In this document: one piece after another, positions 33,381 to 43,218 of the stretch
Position numbering within the stretch: position 1 is the first letter of the stretch
Layout: every line of letters starts with the position of its first letter
Source of the DNA: Egbenema bharatensis
Lineage (GTDB): Bacteria; Cyanobacteriota; Cyanobacteriia; Elainellales; Elainellaceae
Direction: 5' to 3'
NCBI RefSeq assembly: GCF_048077055.1
Contig: NZ_CP182236.1
Span: forward strand, 6,820,001 to 6,884,000
Length of the DNA: 64,000 nt
Made by a program: the position numbers and the translations under genes
The notes under the pieces: generated by a model
Database searches by the model: none
Told to the model about the DNA's origin: nothing
What the model saw: only the letters and a program-made list of their open reading frames with translations

Positions 33381-34984
33381 TTATTGCATTTTTCCCAGAG
33401 GATTGGTTGAGGATGGAACAGAGGCATTTCTGGCTCCTGCCTCCTTTGCCCATTGCTGTAGCTCTGTAATCTGATCACGGGCGATCGCTGCCAGGGGAAC
33501 GGTTTCCTGAATGGACTGCACAATATCCTCCGTTGTGAAGTCCTGCCGTTGACCGGGGGAACCTCGACCAAAGGCATGATGCATCCCGTCAATAATCACC
33601 TGCTCAATTTCGGCTCCGCTAAAGTCGGGGGTGTGCTGGTCAGGAGGGACAGGTTAAACTCGCGCAGGCGGCTAGGACGCAGGCGTTGCAGGTGAACCCG
33701 AAAAATATCCTGCCGTTCAGATTCGGTGGGCAGACTGAGGAAAAACAGTTCATCGAACCGGCCTTTTCGCAACAGTTCGGCGGGCAGAATTCGTACATTA
33801 TTCGCAGTCGCTACGATGAACACAGGGCTGGTTTTCTCCTGCATCCAGGTGATCAGACTACCGAATACTCGCCGACTGGTGCCGGAATCGCCATCGGAAC
33901 CGCTCGTAATATTGCCAAAGGCTTTGTCAATTTCGTCAATCCACAACACGCAAGGGGCGATCGCCTCTGCCAGTTGAATCATTTGCCGCACCCGGCTTTC
34001 ACTTTCACCCACCAGTCCGCCAAACAGACGACCCGTATCCAACCGCAGCAATGGTAAACGCCATTCGTGGGCGATCGTTTTAGCAGAAAGGGATTTACCA
34101 GTGCCCTGAATGCCCACCAGTAAGACCCCTTTGGGGTTAGGAATTCCATAGCGACGGGCTTCTTCCGTAAACACATCCTGCCGGACTCGCACCCACTGCT
34201 TCAGGTTGTCCAGTCCACCTACGTTCCTGAGGGTAGACTGGGTTGCTATGAATTCCAGGATTCCGGTTTGGCGAATCGCCTGCTTTTTCTCCTCCAGAAC
34301 TCCCAGAATGTCGGACTCATTCACCTCCTGCTTGGCGGCTAAGGCTTTTGCTAACACCCGCTGAATTTTGGTGCGGCTGAGTCCCTGGCAGGCTTTCACC
34401 AGTTGCTCCCGTGCCAATCCCGTAACTTTGAGCTGATCGGGAACCACGGATTGGGCAATCAGGTGAGCAATTTCCCGAACGTCCGGCAGGGGAAAATCAA
34501 TTACGGTGATTTCTTCGGTCAGTTCTGGCGGAACTTCCAGGATTGGACTGGTCAAAATCAACGTTTTCCGGCTGTGCTTGAGTTCCCTGGTTAACGTCTT
34601 AATTTCTCGGATGACAGGCGCACTTTTCTCACTGAAGGAATTTCGCAAAGTGGCATGCAGATCCCGCAGCACAAACAGAGCCGCATCATCGGGTGAAGCT
34701 TGACGGATGCGATCGAGGGCCCCCATCACCGAACCCTTATGATTACCGTTGTCGTCCCAACCCCGCACCACATCCCAGAAAACCACCTGCCGGGGCACCT
34801 GGGGCAGGACAGCTACTCGCCGCAAAACGTCCTCGACGGGTTCCTCTTCTACCGACACCAAATACAGCAAAGGGTAGTGCGATCGCATCAGCAAATCCAA
34901 CTGGTGAACTAAATCCCGGTGAGGTTCATAGTCAGACCTGGGAGGGCGATCGGGGGTGAGGCGGGGCGCAGGTTGAAGGGTCAT
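33381..34984 (-). pseudogene. ycf46: Ycf46-like AAA ATPase, one frameshift
   Basis: Two frames form one AAA protein of about 534 residues. The large part starts at ATG 34984 and contains an N-terminal degenerate ATPase-like domain (LDLLMRSHYPLLYLVSVEEEPVEDVL). The AAA core follows: GVLLVGIQGTGKSLSAKTIAHEW (Walker A), CVLWIDEIDKAFG (Walker B) and ATANNVRILPAELLRKGRFDE (sensor and Arg finger). After REFNLSLL the frame breaks at about 33640; the short frame resumes DQHTPDFSGAEIEQVIIDGMHHAFGRG. Reading CTGGACCAG instead of CTGACCAG there restores it. This is the Ycf46 group of cyanobacterial and plastid AAA proteins. Probably intact in the organism. Confidence 0.82.
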
Positions 34985-35054
34985 GGCAAAGCAGCAGTTC
35001 AGTTCTGTTTAGGATTAGGATGCCGCTGGAGGAGGGGAAAGTAACAGGATGAAC

Positions 35055-35530
35055 TCAGTCCTCTGCCTGAAGCTGTTTCACCATAAAGACGCTGTTGGGA
35101 TCCTCAATGTATTCTGCAAACGGGCCACGATAGACGAATCCGTACCGGAGATACAGGGCCTGGGCCGCAGCAAACTCAGATGAAGAGCCAGTTTCCAGAT
35201 ACAGGCGATCGTAGTTTCGTCGTCTGGCTTCCTGGATGATATGTTCCAGAATTTTTGAAGCGACTCCTTTACGGCGATGCAGCTCAACCGTCCGCATGGA
35301 TTTAACTTCACCGCAGCTCGAATCCAGTTCCCTCAGGGCCCACAGCCCAGTAATTCCTCCTCCTCCCAGGCTGACCAGAATGTGATGCTGGGCGATCGCA
35401 GGGTTTCTAAATCCAGGGCATGAACACTTTCTGGGGGGGTGATCTCATACATATGGTTGAGGTGTTCCCGCAGCAAGTGAGCGATTTTCTCACCCATCAA
35501 ATCATCTTCACGAATTTGTAATTGGCTCAT
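35055..35530 (-). pseudogene. GNAT family N-acetyltransferase, one frameshift
   Basis: The first frame (ATG 35530, MSQLQIREDDLMGEKIAHLLREHLNHMYEITPPESVHALDLETLRSP) runs to LLGCG and stops. The second gives LRELDSSCGEVKSMRTVELHRRKGVASKILEHIIQEARRRNYDRLYLETGSS, with the R-x-x-G-x-A acetyl-CoA motif. One G added to TGTGGGCCC near 35338 joins them as GCGALRELDSS. About 158 residues, normal for a GNAT of unknown substrate. Its start overlaps the DUF1802 stop by four bases. Confidence 0.78.
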
Positions 35531-36135
35531 TGCTGACGATTCACCTCAAGTTTTTCCTGGATCGCTTCAACCTGTCTGTGATATTCCTCGGCTGTGAACA
35601 CTGGCACTGCCTGCTCAGGGAATGGATCCACTGGAAGATCAATTGGCAGATCAATCCAGGATTTACAACCACTGTATTCGGCTCGATAGGGAATGATTTG
35701 AGCTTGAGGCAACCGATGAACCCGTAGCAATAGTAAGGCGATCGGCGTTTTGGGTTTCCATTTCAGGCGTTCGATCGCAAATTGCTGATTCCAGATGTGG
35801 CAGGGCAGGAGGGACTCTACGGTAGCGGCTTCACTCACCTGAAAGGTGTGAGTAATCTCTGCCCAGGCTTGAATGGAAACGGTTTCAGGATGCCAGCCCG
35901 ATTCTACAGGGGTGACGCGATCGGCGTATTCTGGCTTTAGCAGGTGAGGCTTTTGGTGTTCATAGGTGGGATAGAGCCACATGGGGGAATGGGCTACCTG
36001 AAACGAACCACCCTGCTCCCGGATGCCACCTTTGCGTAGAAGGAGAATGGTTTCGCCTTGAGTCAGGGCATCCACTGCAACGGCCCATTCTTTGAGGGCA
36101 GCGGTGAGGGTGATGGGAGGAGAGGAGGGAGACAT
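35527..36135 (-). CDS. DUF1802 family protein
   Basis: The 202-residue protein matches the DUF1802 pattern: LKEWAVAVDALTQGETILLLRKGGIREQGGSFQVAHSPMWLYPTYEHQKPHLLKPEY, then IALLLLRVHRLPQ. The family is widespread in cyanobacteria and some firmicutes and has no known function. It overlaps the GNAT gene by four bases, so the two are co-transcribed leftward. Confidence 0.85.
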   Translation of the reverse strand: MSPSSPPITLTAALKEWAVAVDALTQGETILLLRKGGIREQGGSFQVAHSPMWLYPTYEHQKPHLLKPEYADRVTPVESGWHPETVSIQAWAEITHTFQVSEAATVESLLPCHIWNQQFAIERLKWKPKTPIALLLLRVHRLPQAQIIPYRAEYSGCKSWIDLPIDLPVDPFPEQAVPVFTAEEYHRQVEAIQEKLEVNRQQ

Positions 36136-36450
36136 AGGAACGGCGAGGATTCAGTGAAGATTAGTTACTGAGATTTTAGCGTTGCTCCAGTTTTGAGGGT
36201 AAGAATTGAGCAGACAAGATGCGCACCCCACAGGAGGTTGTTGGAATTCCCCATTCCCCACTCCCCATTTCCCTCTATTGGTTGGGAACCGGGCGGGCAA
36301 AACTTCGGCTTGAGCTCAGTCGAAACGCTGCCCACCCCACAAGAGATTAGGGATCTGCAATCAAATGGCACCTAATTTTTGAGAAAATCGGCTGTAAGGG
36401 CGCACAGCAGTGCGCCCCTAACGGGTATGTTATTATTGCTGCATTTCCCT
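36136..36450. other. Intergenic region with dispersed-repeat pieces
   Basis: No gene. It contains GACAAGATGCGCACCCCACAGGAG (about 36214-36237) and GGGCGGGCAAAACTTC (about 36290-36305), then GCCCACCCCACAAGAG at about 36329-36344. Related pieces occur at 40069-40098 and 50262-50292. Confidence 0.5.
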
Positions 36451-37136
36451 TTACACCCGCGTAACTTCCAGAAGGCGGGAGAAGTAAAAGCGAGTTTTGG
36501 TCATGGCATTCCGCTCGATCGTCCAACCGTTGGCAGTCAGAGCTTTTACGATCTCCGCTTCCCGGTGCAGGTAGGCGCGCGTGGCTTTGCTGGGGCTGGG
36601 AAAAAGTCGCCAATGCGCTTGAGCAGGCTATAGCCGAGGGTTTTGGGGGCAAAGCTTAATAGGAGTCGAGATTCTGCCCGATCGCTCAAATGGGCGATCA
36701 TTTCCATTGCTTTATCCTGGGGGTAATGAATCAGCACATCCAGGCAAATGACCGTGTGATAGGTGCCACTCAACGCTTCTAAATCCTGAACCGCAAAAGT
36801 GAGTTGTTCGGAGGAAAGATTGACCGCTTCCGCCCGCTCCCTGGCCTCGCCCACCATCTTTTCAGAAATATCACTGGCATATACTTTTGCACCCGCCTGG
36901 GCTAAGGGAATGCTGAGGCTACCGACACCGCACCCTGCATCACAAATCGTCATCCCTGCGAGATTGCCATCCGCCTTGAGCCAATCCAGCACCGTATCCA
37001 CCGTTTGCTGATGCCCTTTCCGAATGTCAAGCTGCACCTTGTTGACATCCCCGTTGCCATAAATCCGTCGCCAGCGATCGAATCCAGTGGCATTAAAGTA
37101 ATCTCGAACAATTGTCTTATCGTCTGTTGCAGTCAT
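36451..37136 (-). pseudogene. chlM: Magnesium protoporphyrin IX methyltransferase, one frameshift
   Basis: SAM-dependent enzyme of chlorophyll synthesis that methylates the C13 propionate of Mg-protoporphyrin IX. The start MTATDDKTIVRDYFNATGFDRWRRIYG and the motif ICDAGCGVGSLSIPLAQAGAKVYASDIS are typical. The main frame breaks near 36595 after LLKRIGDFFPAP. The alternative frame then reads TRAYLHREAEIVKALTANGWTIERNAMTKTRFYFSRLLEVTRV with TAA at 36451-36453, the normal ending. One G missing in CCCAGCCCCAG explains it. As the only chlM seen and normally essential, it is most likely intact in the cell. Confidence 0.88.
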
Positions 37137-37209
37137 GGGTGAAGCGTTGTGAATTTCTTAACGCAGTCGATCGTATTACGTTTTATCACCCTTTTGTCAC
37201 CCTTTTATT

Positions 37210-38055
37210 TCAGGCTTTGAAGGTTTGCTTGAGCTGAGTCAGTAATCCATAGGACAGACTGAACAACAGCGACACAAAGAAAATAGCCGATACTACCATA
37301 ACGATCGCCGGGCCCGAGGGCAGGTTGTAGTAGTAGCTGAGGTACATCCCACTAACGCTGGAGACAATACCAATGCCAGAACCCACCAGCATCACCTGAT
37401 GGAACCGGGGAACCAGGAGATAGGCGGCGGCGGCTGGAGTGATCAAGAGTGCTAATACCAGAATTACCCCCACTGCCTTCATGCTGGCCACTACAGTTAA
37501 AGCAACCAGAACCATTAATCCGGCATTAAACCAGTGAACGGGTAGCCCTGCCGCCTGCGCCCCCATTGGATCAAAACAGTAGAACAGTAGCTCTTTGTAG
37601 AGCAGAGCTACCGCCAGTAAGACGATCGCCGCAATAATGGCAGTGTCCCGCACCTCAAGAAATGACACCCCTAAAATATTGCCAAACAAAAAGTGATTCA
37701 GGTCAATCTTATTCGTCCGCTGCACGATGGTAATCAGCGTGATTCCCAGGGCAAAGAAGGCCGAAAACACAATTCCCATCGCCGCATCTTCCTTAATCGG
37801 CGATCGGGTATGAATCCAGCCAATCAACACTGCGCTGATCACCCCAGCCACAAAGGCTCCCACGTAAAGGTTCACTCCCAGAATAAAGGCGATCGCCAGT
37901 CCCGGCAGCAAGGAGTGACTAATGGCATCTCCCAGTAAGGACATTCGCCGCACCATCAGGTAACTTCCCACCACAGCACAGATGATCCCCACGATCACCG
38001 CAACAAGGAGCGATCGTTGCATGAAGCCGTATTGGAGAGGTTCGAGGAGGAACAT
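37210..38055 (-). CDS. mntB: Manganese/zinc ABC transporter permease
   Basis: The 281-residue permease of the ABC-3 family has about eight membrane helices (MRRMSLLGDAISHSLLPGLAIAF, the conserved loop after helix 2; GVILVLALLITPAAAAYLL). It works with the ATPase encoded upstream and the lipoprotein encoded divergently to import Mn2+ or Zn2+. A heptamer repeat array fills the 44-bp gap between the ATPase stop and this ATG, so no usual Shine-Dalgarno lies before the start. MntB is preferred over ZnuB because of the similarity of the set to MntABC, but the metal cannot be decided from sequence. Confidence 0.85.
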   Translation of the reverse strand: MFLLEPLQYGFMQRSLLVAVIVGIICAVVGSYLMVRRMSLLGDAISHSLLPGLAIAFILGVNLYVGAFVAGVISAVLIGWIHTRSPIKEDAAMGIVFSAFFALGITLITIVQRTNKIDLNHFLFGNILGVSFLEVRDTAIIAAIVLLAVALLYKELLFYCFDPMGAQAAGLPVHWFNAGLMVLVALTVVASMKAVGVILVLALLITPAAAAYLLVPRFHQVMLVGSGIGIVSSVSGMYLSYYYNLPSGPAIVMVVSAIFFVSLLFSLSYGLLTQLKQTFKA

Positions 38056-38092
38056 AGGAGTGAGGAGTGAGGAGTGAGGAGTGAGGAGTGAA
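38056..38092 (-). repeat. Heptameric STRR between mntA and mntB
   Basis: About five copies of GGAGTGA/GTGAGGA on the plus strand sit exactly between the two transporter genes. The same heptamer occurs at 62168-62210. Expansion or contraction here would change the spacing upstream of mntB. Confidence 0.8.
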
Positions 38093-38099
38093 ATCGATC

Positions 38100-38939
38100 C
38101 TATGCAGCTTGGTTGCCGAAGAAGCGAACGTGTCCGCCGTAGGCACGAGTCATGTTGTCCGGGGTGAGAACGTGAGTGCGATCGCCACTGGCAATCAATT
38201 CGCGGTTCAGCAGAATCAATTGATCAAAATGGGTAATGGTTTCACCCAGATCGTGATTGACGAGGAGAACGATTTTTCCGGCATTGGCCAGTTCTCGGAA
38301 GATGCGGAACAGGATGTCTTCGGTTTTCTGATCCACACCGACAAATGGCTCATCAAAGATAAACACCTCGGCTTCCTGAGCTAACGATCGCGCCAAAAAG
38401 ACCCGCTGCTGCTGTCCCCCCGACAATTCACCAATCCGGCGATCGCGGTAGTCTGCCATGCCCACACGCTCCAAGGCAGAGGCGGCAATTCTCCGACTCG
38501 TAGCGGAAAACCGATGGAAATAGCCAGACTTACGCACTCTACCCATCAATACCACATCCCAAACCGAGGCGGGAAATGACCAGTCAATTTGCGATCGCTG
38601 GGGAACATAAGCCGTGCATTCCAACTGCTCTGCCAGGAGTTGCCCCTTGTAAAACACCTCCCCTGCAACCCTGGGAGTCAAGCCCAGCATTGCTTTCACT
38701 AAAGTACTTTTTCCCGCACCGTTCGGGCCAAAGATTCCCACCAACGATCCTGGATGCACCACAAAGCTGACATCGCTCAAGGCCTGCATCGATCGATAGT
38801 TGACCGTGAGGTGATTGATGATCAGGGAACGACTACGGGCGATCGATGGGTTGATCGACCTCGAACCGGACGATAGGGCAGCAGAAGTAGGGGACTGGAA
38901 AAACGCCAGAGGATTCATGGCACGACCTTTGCTTGACAA
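38100..38939 (-). CDS. mntA: Manganese/zinc ABC transporter ATPase
   Basis: The 279-residue ABC ATPase has LIINHLTVNYRSMQALSDVSF, Walker A GIFGPNGAGKSTLVKAML, a Q-loop VPQRSQIDW, signature LSGGQQQRVFLARSLA and Walker B VFIFDEPFVGVD. The QRSQIDWSFP stretch is typical of Mn/Zn importers. The first 35 residues are poorly conserved, so the true start may be internal. First gene of the leftward pair with mntB, divergent from mntC. Confidence 0.87.
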   Translation of the reverse strand: MSSKGRAMNPLAFFQSPTSAALSSGSRSINPSIARSRSLIINHLTVNYRSMQALSDVSFVVHPGSLVGIFGPNGAGKSTLVKAMLGLTPRVAGEVFYKGQLLAEQLECTAYVPQRSQIDWSFPASVWDVVLMGRVRKSGYFHRFSATSRRIAASALERVGMADYRDRRIGELSGGQQQRVFLARSLAQEAEVFIFDEPFVGVDQKTEDILFRIFRELANAGKIVLLVNHDLGETITHFDQLILLNRELIASGDRTHVLTPDNMTRAYGGHVRFFGNQAA

Positions 38940-38944
38940 AAAAT

Positions 38945-38993
38945 GAAAGGATTATGAAAATATTAGCACAAACTATGAAACAAATATGAAAAG
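38945..38993. promoter_or_regulatory. Divergent mnt promoter with ATGAAA repeats
   Basis: Within the 104-bp gap between mntA and mntC the word TATGAAA (or ATGAAA) occurs near 38943, 38954, 38975 and 38986. This could hold recognition sites for a metal-sensing regulator such as ManR; that link is inference. Confidence 0.35.
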
Positions 38994-39043
38994 ATTCTAG
39001 CTCGGTAGAGTAAACCAAAGCATGAATTTCTTTGACTAGCCCA

Positions 39044-40009
39044 ATGAGTAGATACTTTAACTTTGGCGGTTTGAAGCTGAAACGTCGTCGTTCTCTAGTT
39101 GCAACTGTTGCCCTTTTGGGACTATGCCTAACGGGTTGCGAACCGCCTGCCCAGTCCGTCTTTCCCAATGAAGATCGACCTAACGTAGTAACGACCAGCA
39201 CGATCCTCACTGACTGGGCCTCCCAGGTAGGGGGAGAGGAGATTGATCTGGTGGGCATTCTCAGCCCTGGGGAAGATCCCCACATCTACGAACCTGTTCC
39301 AGCAGATAGCCGCGCCTTTGAGGAAGCCGATCTGGTGTTCTACAACGGCTATGACCTGGAACCGGGTCTGATTCGGATGATGAATGCCTCCGCCCAGAAT
39401 GCTCGACGGGTTGCAGTCGGGGAAGTCGTGCCGCCTTTACAACTTGAGGAGGAGGGGCAAACCGTTCCCGATCCCCACGTTTGGGGCAGCGCTGAAAATG
39501 CCATTCTCATGGTGCAGGTGATTCTAGATGAGCTAATCACCCTGGTTCCCAGTGAAGAGGCAACGTTTACGGCTAATGCGAATCAATTGATTGCTGAATT
39601 AGAGCAACTCCACACCTGGATTCAACAGCAAACGGATACTATTCCACCGGATCAACGCCTGCTGGTGACAACCCATGATGCCTTTCAGTACTACGCCAAT
39701 GCCTACGGACTCACGGTTGCTGGAACGCTGATCGGTATCAGCACCGAAGAACAACCCAGTGCCCAGACCGTTCAACAACTGGTCGAAACCATCCGCGGCT
39801 TCAATGTTCCCGCCATCTTTGCTGAAACCACGATCAATCCCCAACTCATCACCACCGTTGCGGAGGAAGCAGGCGTAGAACTCGCCCCCCAGGAACTTTA
39901 TTCAGACTCGATCGGCGCACCTGGTAGCGATGGCGATACCTATATCCGCATGATGGAAGCAAATACGAGGGCGATCGTGGAGAATTTGGGCGGAACAGTA
40001 GGGGAGTGA
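39044..40009 (+). CDS. mntC: Manganese/zinc-binding lipoprotein of ABC transporter
   Basis: The 321-residue cluster A-I solute-binding protein starts at ATG 39044. A basic N-terminus, hydrophobic stretch and lipobox (LLGLCLTGC) give a lipoprotein anchored outside the plasma membrane. Metal ligands expected for the fold are visible: DPHIYEP (first His), DPHVWGS (second His), FAETTINPQ (Glu) and YSDSIG (Asp). The His-rich loop of zinc-specific ZnuA is absent, which favours Mn. It is transcribed away from mntAB, a different order from the single mntCAB operon of Synechocystis. Confidence 0.87.
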   Translation: MSRYFNFGGLKLKRRRSLVATVALLGLCLTGCEPPAQSVFPNEDRPNVVTTSTILTDWASQVGGEEIDLVGILSPGEDPHIYEPVPADSRAFEEADLVFYNGYDLEPGLIRMMNASAQNARRVAVGEVVPPLQLEEEGQTVPDPHVWGSAENAILMVQVILDELITLVPSEEATFTANANQLIAELEQLHTWIQQQTDTIPPDQRLLVTTHDAFQYYANAYGLTVAGTLIGISTEEQPSAQTVQQLVETIRGFNVPAIFAETTINPQLITTVAEEAGVELAPQELYSDSIGAPGSDGDTYIRMMEANTRAIVENLGGTVGE

Positions 40010-40056
40010 GGGAGTCGGGAGTCGGGAGTCGGGAGTCGGGAGTCGGGAGTCGGGAA
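40009..40056 (+). repeat. Heptameric STRR, GGGAGTC units
   Basis: About six head-to-tail copies of GGGAGTC begin at the mntC stop codon. Confidence 0.85.
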
Positions 40057-40135
40057 TTCCAATCATCTTTTGTGGGGTGGGCATTTTGCCCGCCCAGTCA
40101 GAAAAGCAGAGAAACGAGCAAACGATCGAAGGTGC

Positions 40136-40160
40136 AAAAAAAAGGGCGCAGGTGCGCCCT
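40136..40160 (-). terminator. Terminator of glnA
   Basis: An 8-bp stem (AGGGCGCA / TGCGCCCT) with loop GG is preceded on the plus strand by eight A residues, giving a U run after the hairpin on the minus strand, 25 bp beyond the glnA stop. Confidence 0.85.
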
Positions 40161-40182
40161 AAGGAAATCAGCAAATTAAAAA

Positions 40183-41603
40183 TTAGCAGTCGTAGTAGAG
40201 AGAGAACTCGTAGGGGTGAGGACGCAGACGCATCGGGTTCACCTCATTGTCGAGCTTGTACTGAATCCAGGTGTTGATCAGGTCTTCTGTGAAGACTCCT
40301 CCGGTGGTGAGGAACTCGTGATCTTTCTCCAGTGCTTCCAGGGCATCTTCCAGAGAACCTGGAGTAGAGGGGATCTTGGCCAACTCTTCCGGGCTGAGGT
40401 CATAGATGTCCACATCCAGCGGTTCACCCGGATCAATCTGATTCTTAATTCCATCAATACCCGCACAGAGCATCGCCGCAAACGCCAGGTAGGGGTTAGA
40501 GCTAGCATCGGGACAACGGAATTCCAGCCGCTTCGCCTTGGGGTTGGTTCCAGAGAGGGGGATCCGGACGGAAGCCGATCGGTTGCCCTGGGAGTAGGCC
40601 AGGTTAACTGGAGCCTCGAAGCCAGGAACCAATCGCTTGTAGGAGTTGGTGGAGGGGTTGGAAAAAGCCAGGATTGCGGGGGCGTGCTTCAGGATACCGC
40701 CGATGTACCAGAGGGCCATTTGGCTCAGTCCTGCGTAGCCATCTCCAGCAAACAGGGGCTCTCCGTCTTTCCAGATGGACTGGTGGGTATGCATCCCAGA
40801 ACCGTTGTCGTTGAAGACCGGCTTAGGCATGAAGGTAATGGATTTGCCATACTTCCGGGCTACGTTCTTGATGACGTACTTGTAAATCATCAAGTTGTCG
40901 GCAGATTGCACCAGCGTATCGAAGCGGATCCCTAATTCACACTGACCACCCGTAGCCACTTCGTGGTGATGCTTCTCGATCGGAACGCCGATTTTGCCCA
41001 TTGTCAGCAGCATTTCCGAACGGAGATCCTGGGAGGTATCGGTGGGAGCAACGGGGAAGTAGCCTTCCTTGTAGCGGGGCTTGTAGCCCAGGTTGCCGCC
41101 TTCTTCCTTGCGACCAGAGTTCCAGCGTCCTTCGATGGAATCTACATAGTAGTAGCCTTCGTGCTGGTTCTGGTCAAAGCGAACATCATCAAAAATGAAA
41201 AATTCTGCTTCTGGTCAAAGAAAGCGGTATCGCCAAGCCCCGAGTTGTTGAGATAGTCGATCGCCTTCTGGGCAATCACGCGGGGGCAGCGAGAGTACCA
41301 TTCGCCCGTCCGGGGTTCTTTAATGCTGCAAATGACGCTGAGGGTGGGCGTTTCCATGAAGGGATCGATCCAGGCGGTTTTGGAATCGAGCACCATCATC
41401 ATGTCTGACTCATTGATGGCTTTCCAACCCCGAATACTTGATCCGTCGAAGGCTACGCCATCAGTAAAACTACTCTCGTCAATTTGATTGGCACAAACCG
41501 TCAAATGCTGCCAAATTCCAGGCAGATCGACAAATTTGAGGTCAATGAGTTCAATGCCTTCACTGCTAATCCAGTTCAGAACGTCTTGCGGGGTCTGAGC
41601 CAT
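40183..41603 (-). pseudogene. glnA: Glutamine synthetase type I, one frameshift
   Basis: Catalyses ATP-dependent glutamine formation from glutamate and ammonium. ATG at 41603 (MAQTPQDVLNWISSEGIELIDLKFVDLPG) has AGGAG upstream. The frame runs through VAFDGSSIRGWKAINESDMMM to DTAFF and then breaks near 41217. The other frame continues PEAEFFIFDDVRFDQNQHEGYYYVDSIEGRWNSGRKEEGGNLGYK... and includes HHEVATGGQCELGIRF, NGSGMHTHQSIW, KRLVPGFEAPVNLAYS and the NPYLAFAAM end. TTTGGACCAG is expected where the sequence reads TTTGACCAG. About 473 residues, normal. The gene is surely functional in the organism. Confidence 0.92.
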
Positions 41604-42489
41604 GAACAACTCCTTAAATCGTCTGGGCTACGTGACAGGGGACTGGTAAGGTCTAGTTAAAAATGTATCGATCGGTTATCTACTAAGTTCACTCAAGCAC
41701 TCTGTTTAGTTAAACAGTCAATCTGAATCGTCAACCTAAATCAGTTTGAAAATGACTCCTCTGAATGTTCTCCTGTCGAAATGCATCCCCTTCAATACAG
41801 GGACAACACCTCGAAGCGAGAGTGCAAACTTACGTTTGATGAACCGGGTCTTGACACACCTGAATCATCCTATGGAGAGGATTGACGAGATTTTGTATCA
41901 TAAAATACAAAATTCCAGTTTGTTTTAGAGATCAGCTCGCATCACCTTGATTCGACTTTGATTCGACTTTGATTCGCGCTTAATTTCGACATTGATCCCG
42001 ATCGATGACTTGGGGACTGCCTTGGTCTGACTGATATTTGACTGATGCTTGACCGATATCTGTCTGATATTGAGTCAATATCCAGGTCAATATCAATATT
42101 TGGCCAGCTTATGGGCGATCGATCATCTGGCCAATTTATGAGCGATCGATCTTCGATGTGGAGTACCCTGACACAGTTTAAGAATTTTTAGAAATTTTTA
42201 AGAAAGTCCACGCCGGGAAGCTCCCTTAAACCTGATTGAACCTGATAGCTATCTATCCCATCGAACCATCCCATCGAAAACTCAATCAAAAAATAGATAG
42301 AACATATTTTTGAGTCCAAGCGATGAACTTTTAACAATTCTTTGCTCACTCGAATTCAGTTATGAATCTTAACAATGAACAGCCGCTCCTCTCAGAATTT
42401 CTGCCCAATTCTGTTAAACGCTGCGTGATAAACTAAATGGCGAAATAGTAAACAAACTACTGATAGAAACGTTTGGGAGACTAGATTTC
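41604..42489. other. Long intergenic region between glnA and apcF
   Basis: No gene is supported (41746-41928 is an open frame without recognisable content). It should hold the divergent glnA and apcF promoters. I looked for an NtcA site (GTA-N8-TAC) upstream of glnA and found no clear match. Direct repeats are present: GATTCGACTTT about three times at 41947-41975, and related GATATT/GTCAATAT and GGGCGATCGATC/GAGCGATCGATC words at 42030-42150. Confidence 0.5.
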
Positions 42490-42999
42490 ATGCGGGACGC
42501 AGTGACCAGTCTGATTAAAAACTACGACAGTACAGGTCGATATTTAGATCGGGATGCTCTCGATACTCTGAAATCTTATTTTGCTTCTGGTACAGAGCGA
42601 GTCCAGGCAGCAGCCGTGATTAATGCCAATGCTGCATCGATCGTCAAGCAGGCAGGCGCACAGTTGTTTGAAGATATTCCTGAACTGATCCGTCCCGGTG
42701 GCAATGCCTACACCACTCGTCGGTATGCCGCGTGTCTGCGCGACATGGATTATTACCTTCGCTATGCAAGCTATGCATTAGTGGCAGGTAATATGGACGT
42801 TTTGGATGAGCGGGTACTGCAAGGGTTGCGGGAAACCTACAATTCCCTTGGGGTTCCCATTGGCCCAACAGTGGTCGGCATCCAAATCATGAAAGGCATT
42901 GTTAAAGAGCAAGTAGAAGCCGCAGGAGTTGGTGATGCAGCTTTTGTCGATCAACCTTTTGACTACATGACCCGTGAGTTGGGCGAAAAAGATCTTTAA
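42490..42999 (+). CDS. apcF: Allophycocyanin beta-18 subunit
   Basis: The 169-residue phycobiliprotein sits in the phycobilisome core and forms part of the terminal emitter. The sequence MRDAVTSLIKNYDSTGRYLDRDALDTLKSYF and NTIRPGGNAYTTRRYAACLRDMDYYLRYASYALVAG-like region includes the bilin-binding Cys in YAACLRDMDYYLRYA (near residue 81). The N-terminus and the FDYMTREL end fit ApcF better than ApcB. Note that the quoted middle region begins LIRPGGNAYTT in this protein. The gene stands alone, as usual for apcF, away from apcABC. Confidence 0.92.
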   Translation: MRDAVTSLIKNYDSTGRYLDRDALDTLKSYFASGTERVQAAAVINANAASIVKQAGAQLFEDIPELIRPGGNAYTTRRYAACLRDMDYYLRYASYALVAGNMDVLDERVLQGLRETYNSLGVPIGPTVVGIQIMKGIVKEQVEAAGVGDAAFVDQPFDYMTRELGEKDL

Positions 43000-43140
43000 G
43001 CTGAATTCACAAGTTGAATCCCCTGAATGCACATCCGATCGCACCAGAGGCGAACGTGAGAACAGATAACTGGCTAAATTTCTGGCTTGGAAACTGTTTA
43101 TCTCATGCTTTGCCTCTATTTTTTTGGGTGGGCGTGATTC

Positions 43141-43195
43141 AGACATGAAGTTTTCAGGCATGAAGTTTTCAGGCATGAAGTTTTCGGGCATGGAG
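43141..43195 (+). repeat. Tandem 15-bp repeat upstream of the aspartoacylase-like gene
   Basis: AGGCATGAAGTTTTC-type units occur about three and a half times head to tail, ending about 25 bp before the ATG at 43219. Each unit contains an ATG. Function unknown. Confidence 0.75.
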
Positions 43196-43218
43196 TGATC
43201 CGGTAGGGAAATGAAGTT

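Noticed and set aside
41610..41760. NtcA site upstream of glnA
   Set aside because: No GTA-N8-TAC was found at a plausible distance; the nearest candidate (GTAGATAACCGATCGATAC on the minus strand) has the wrong spacing.
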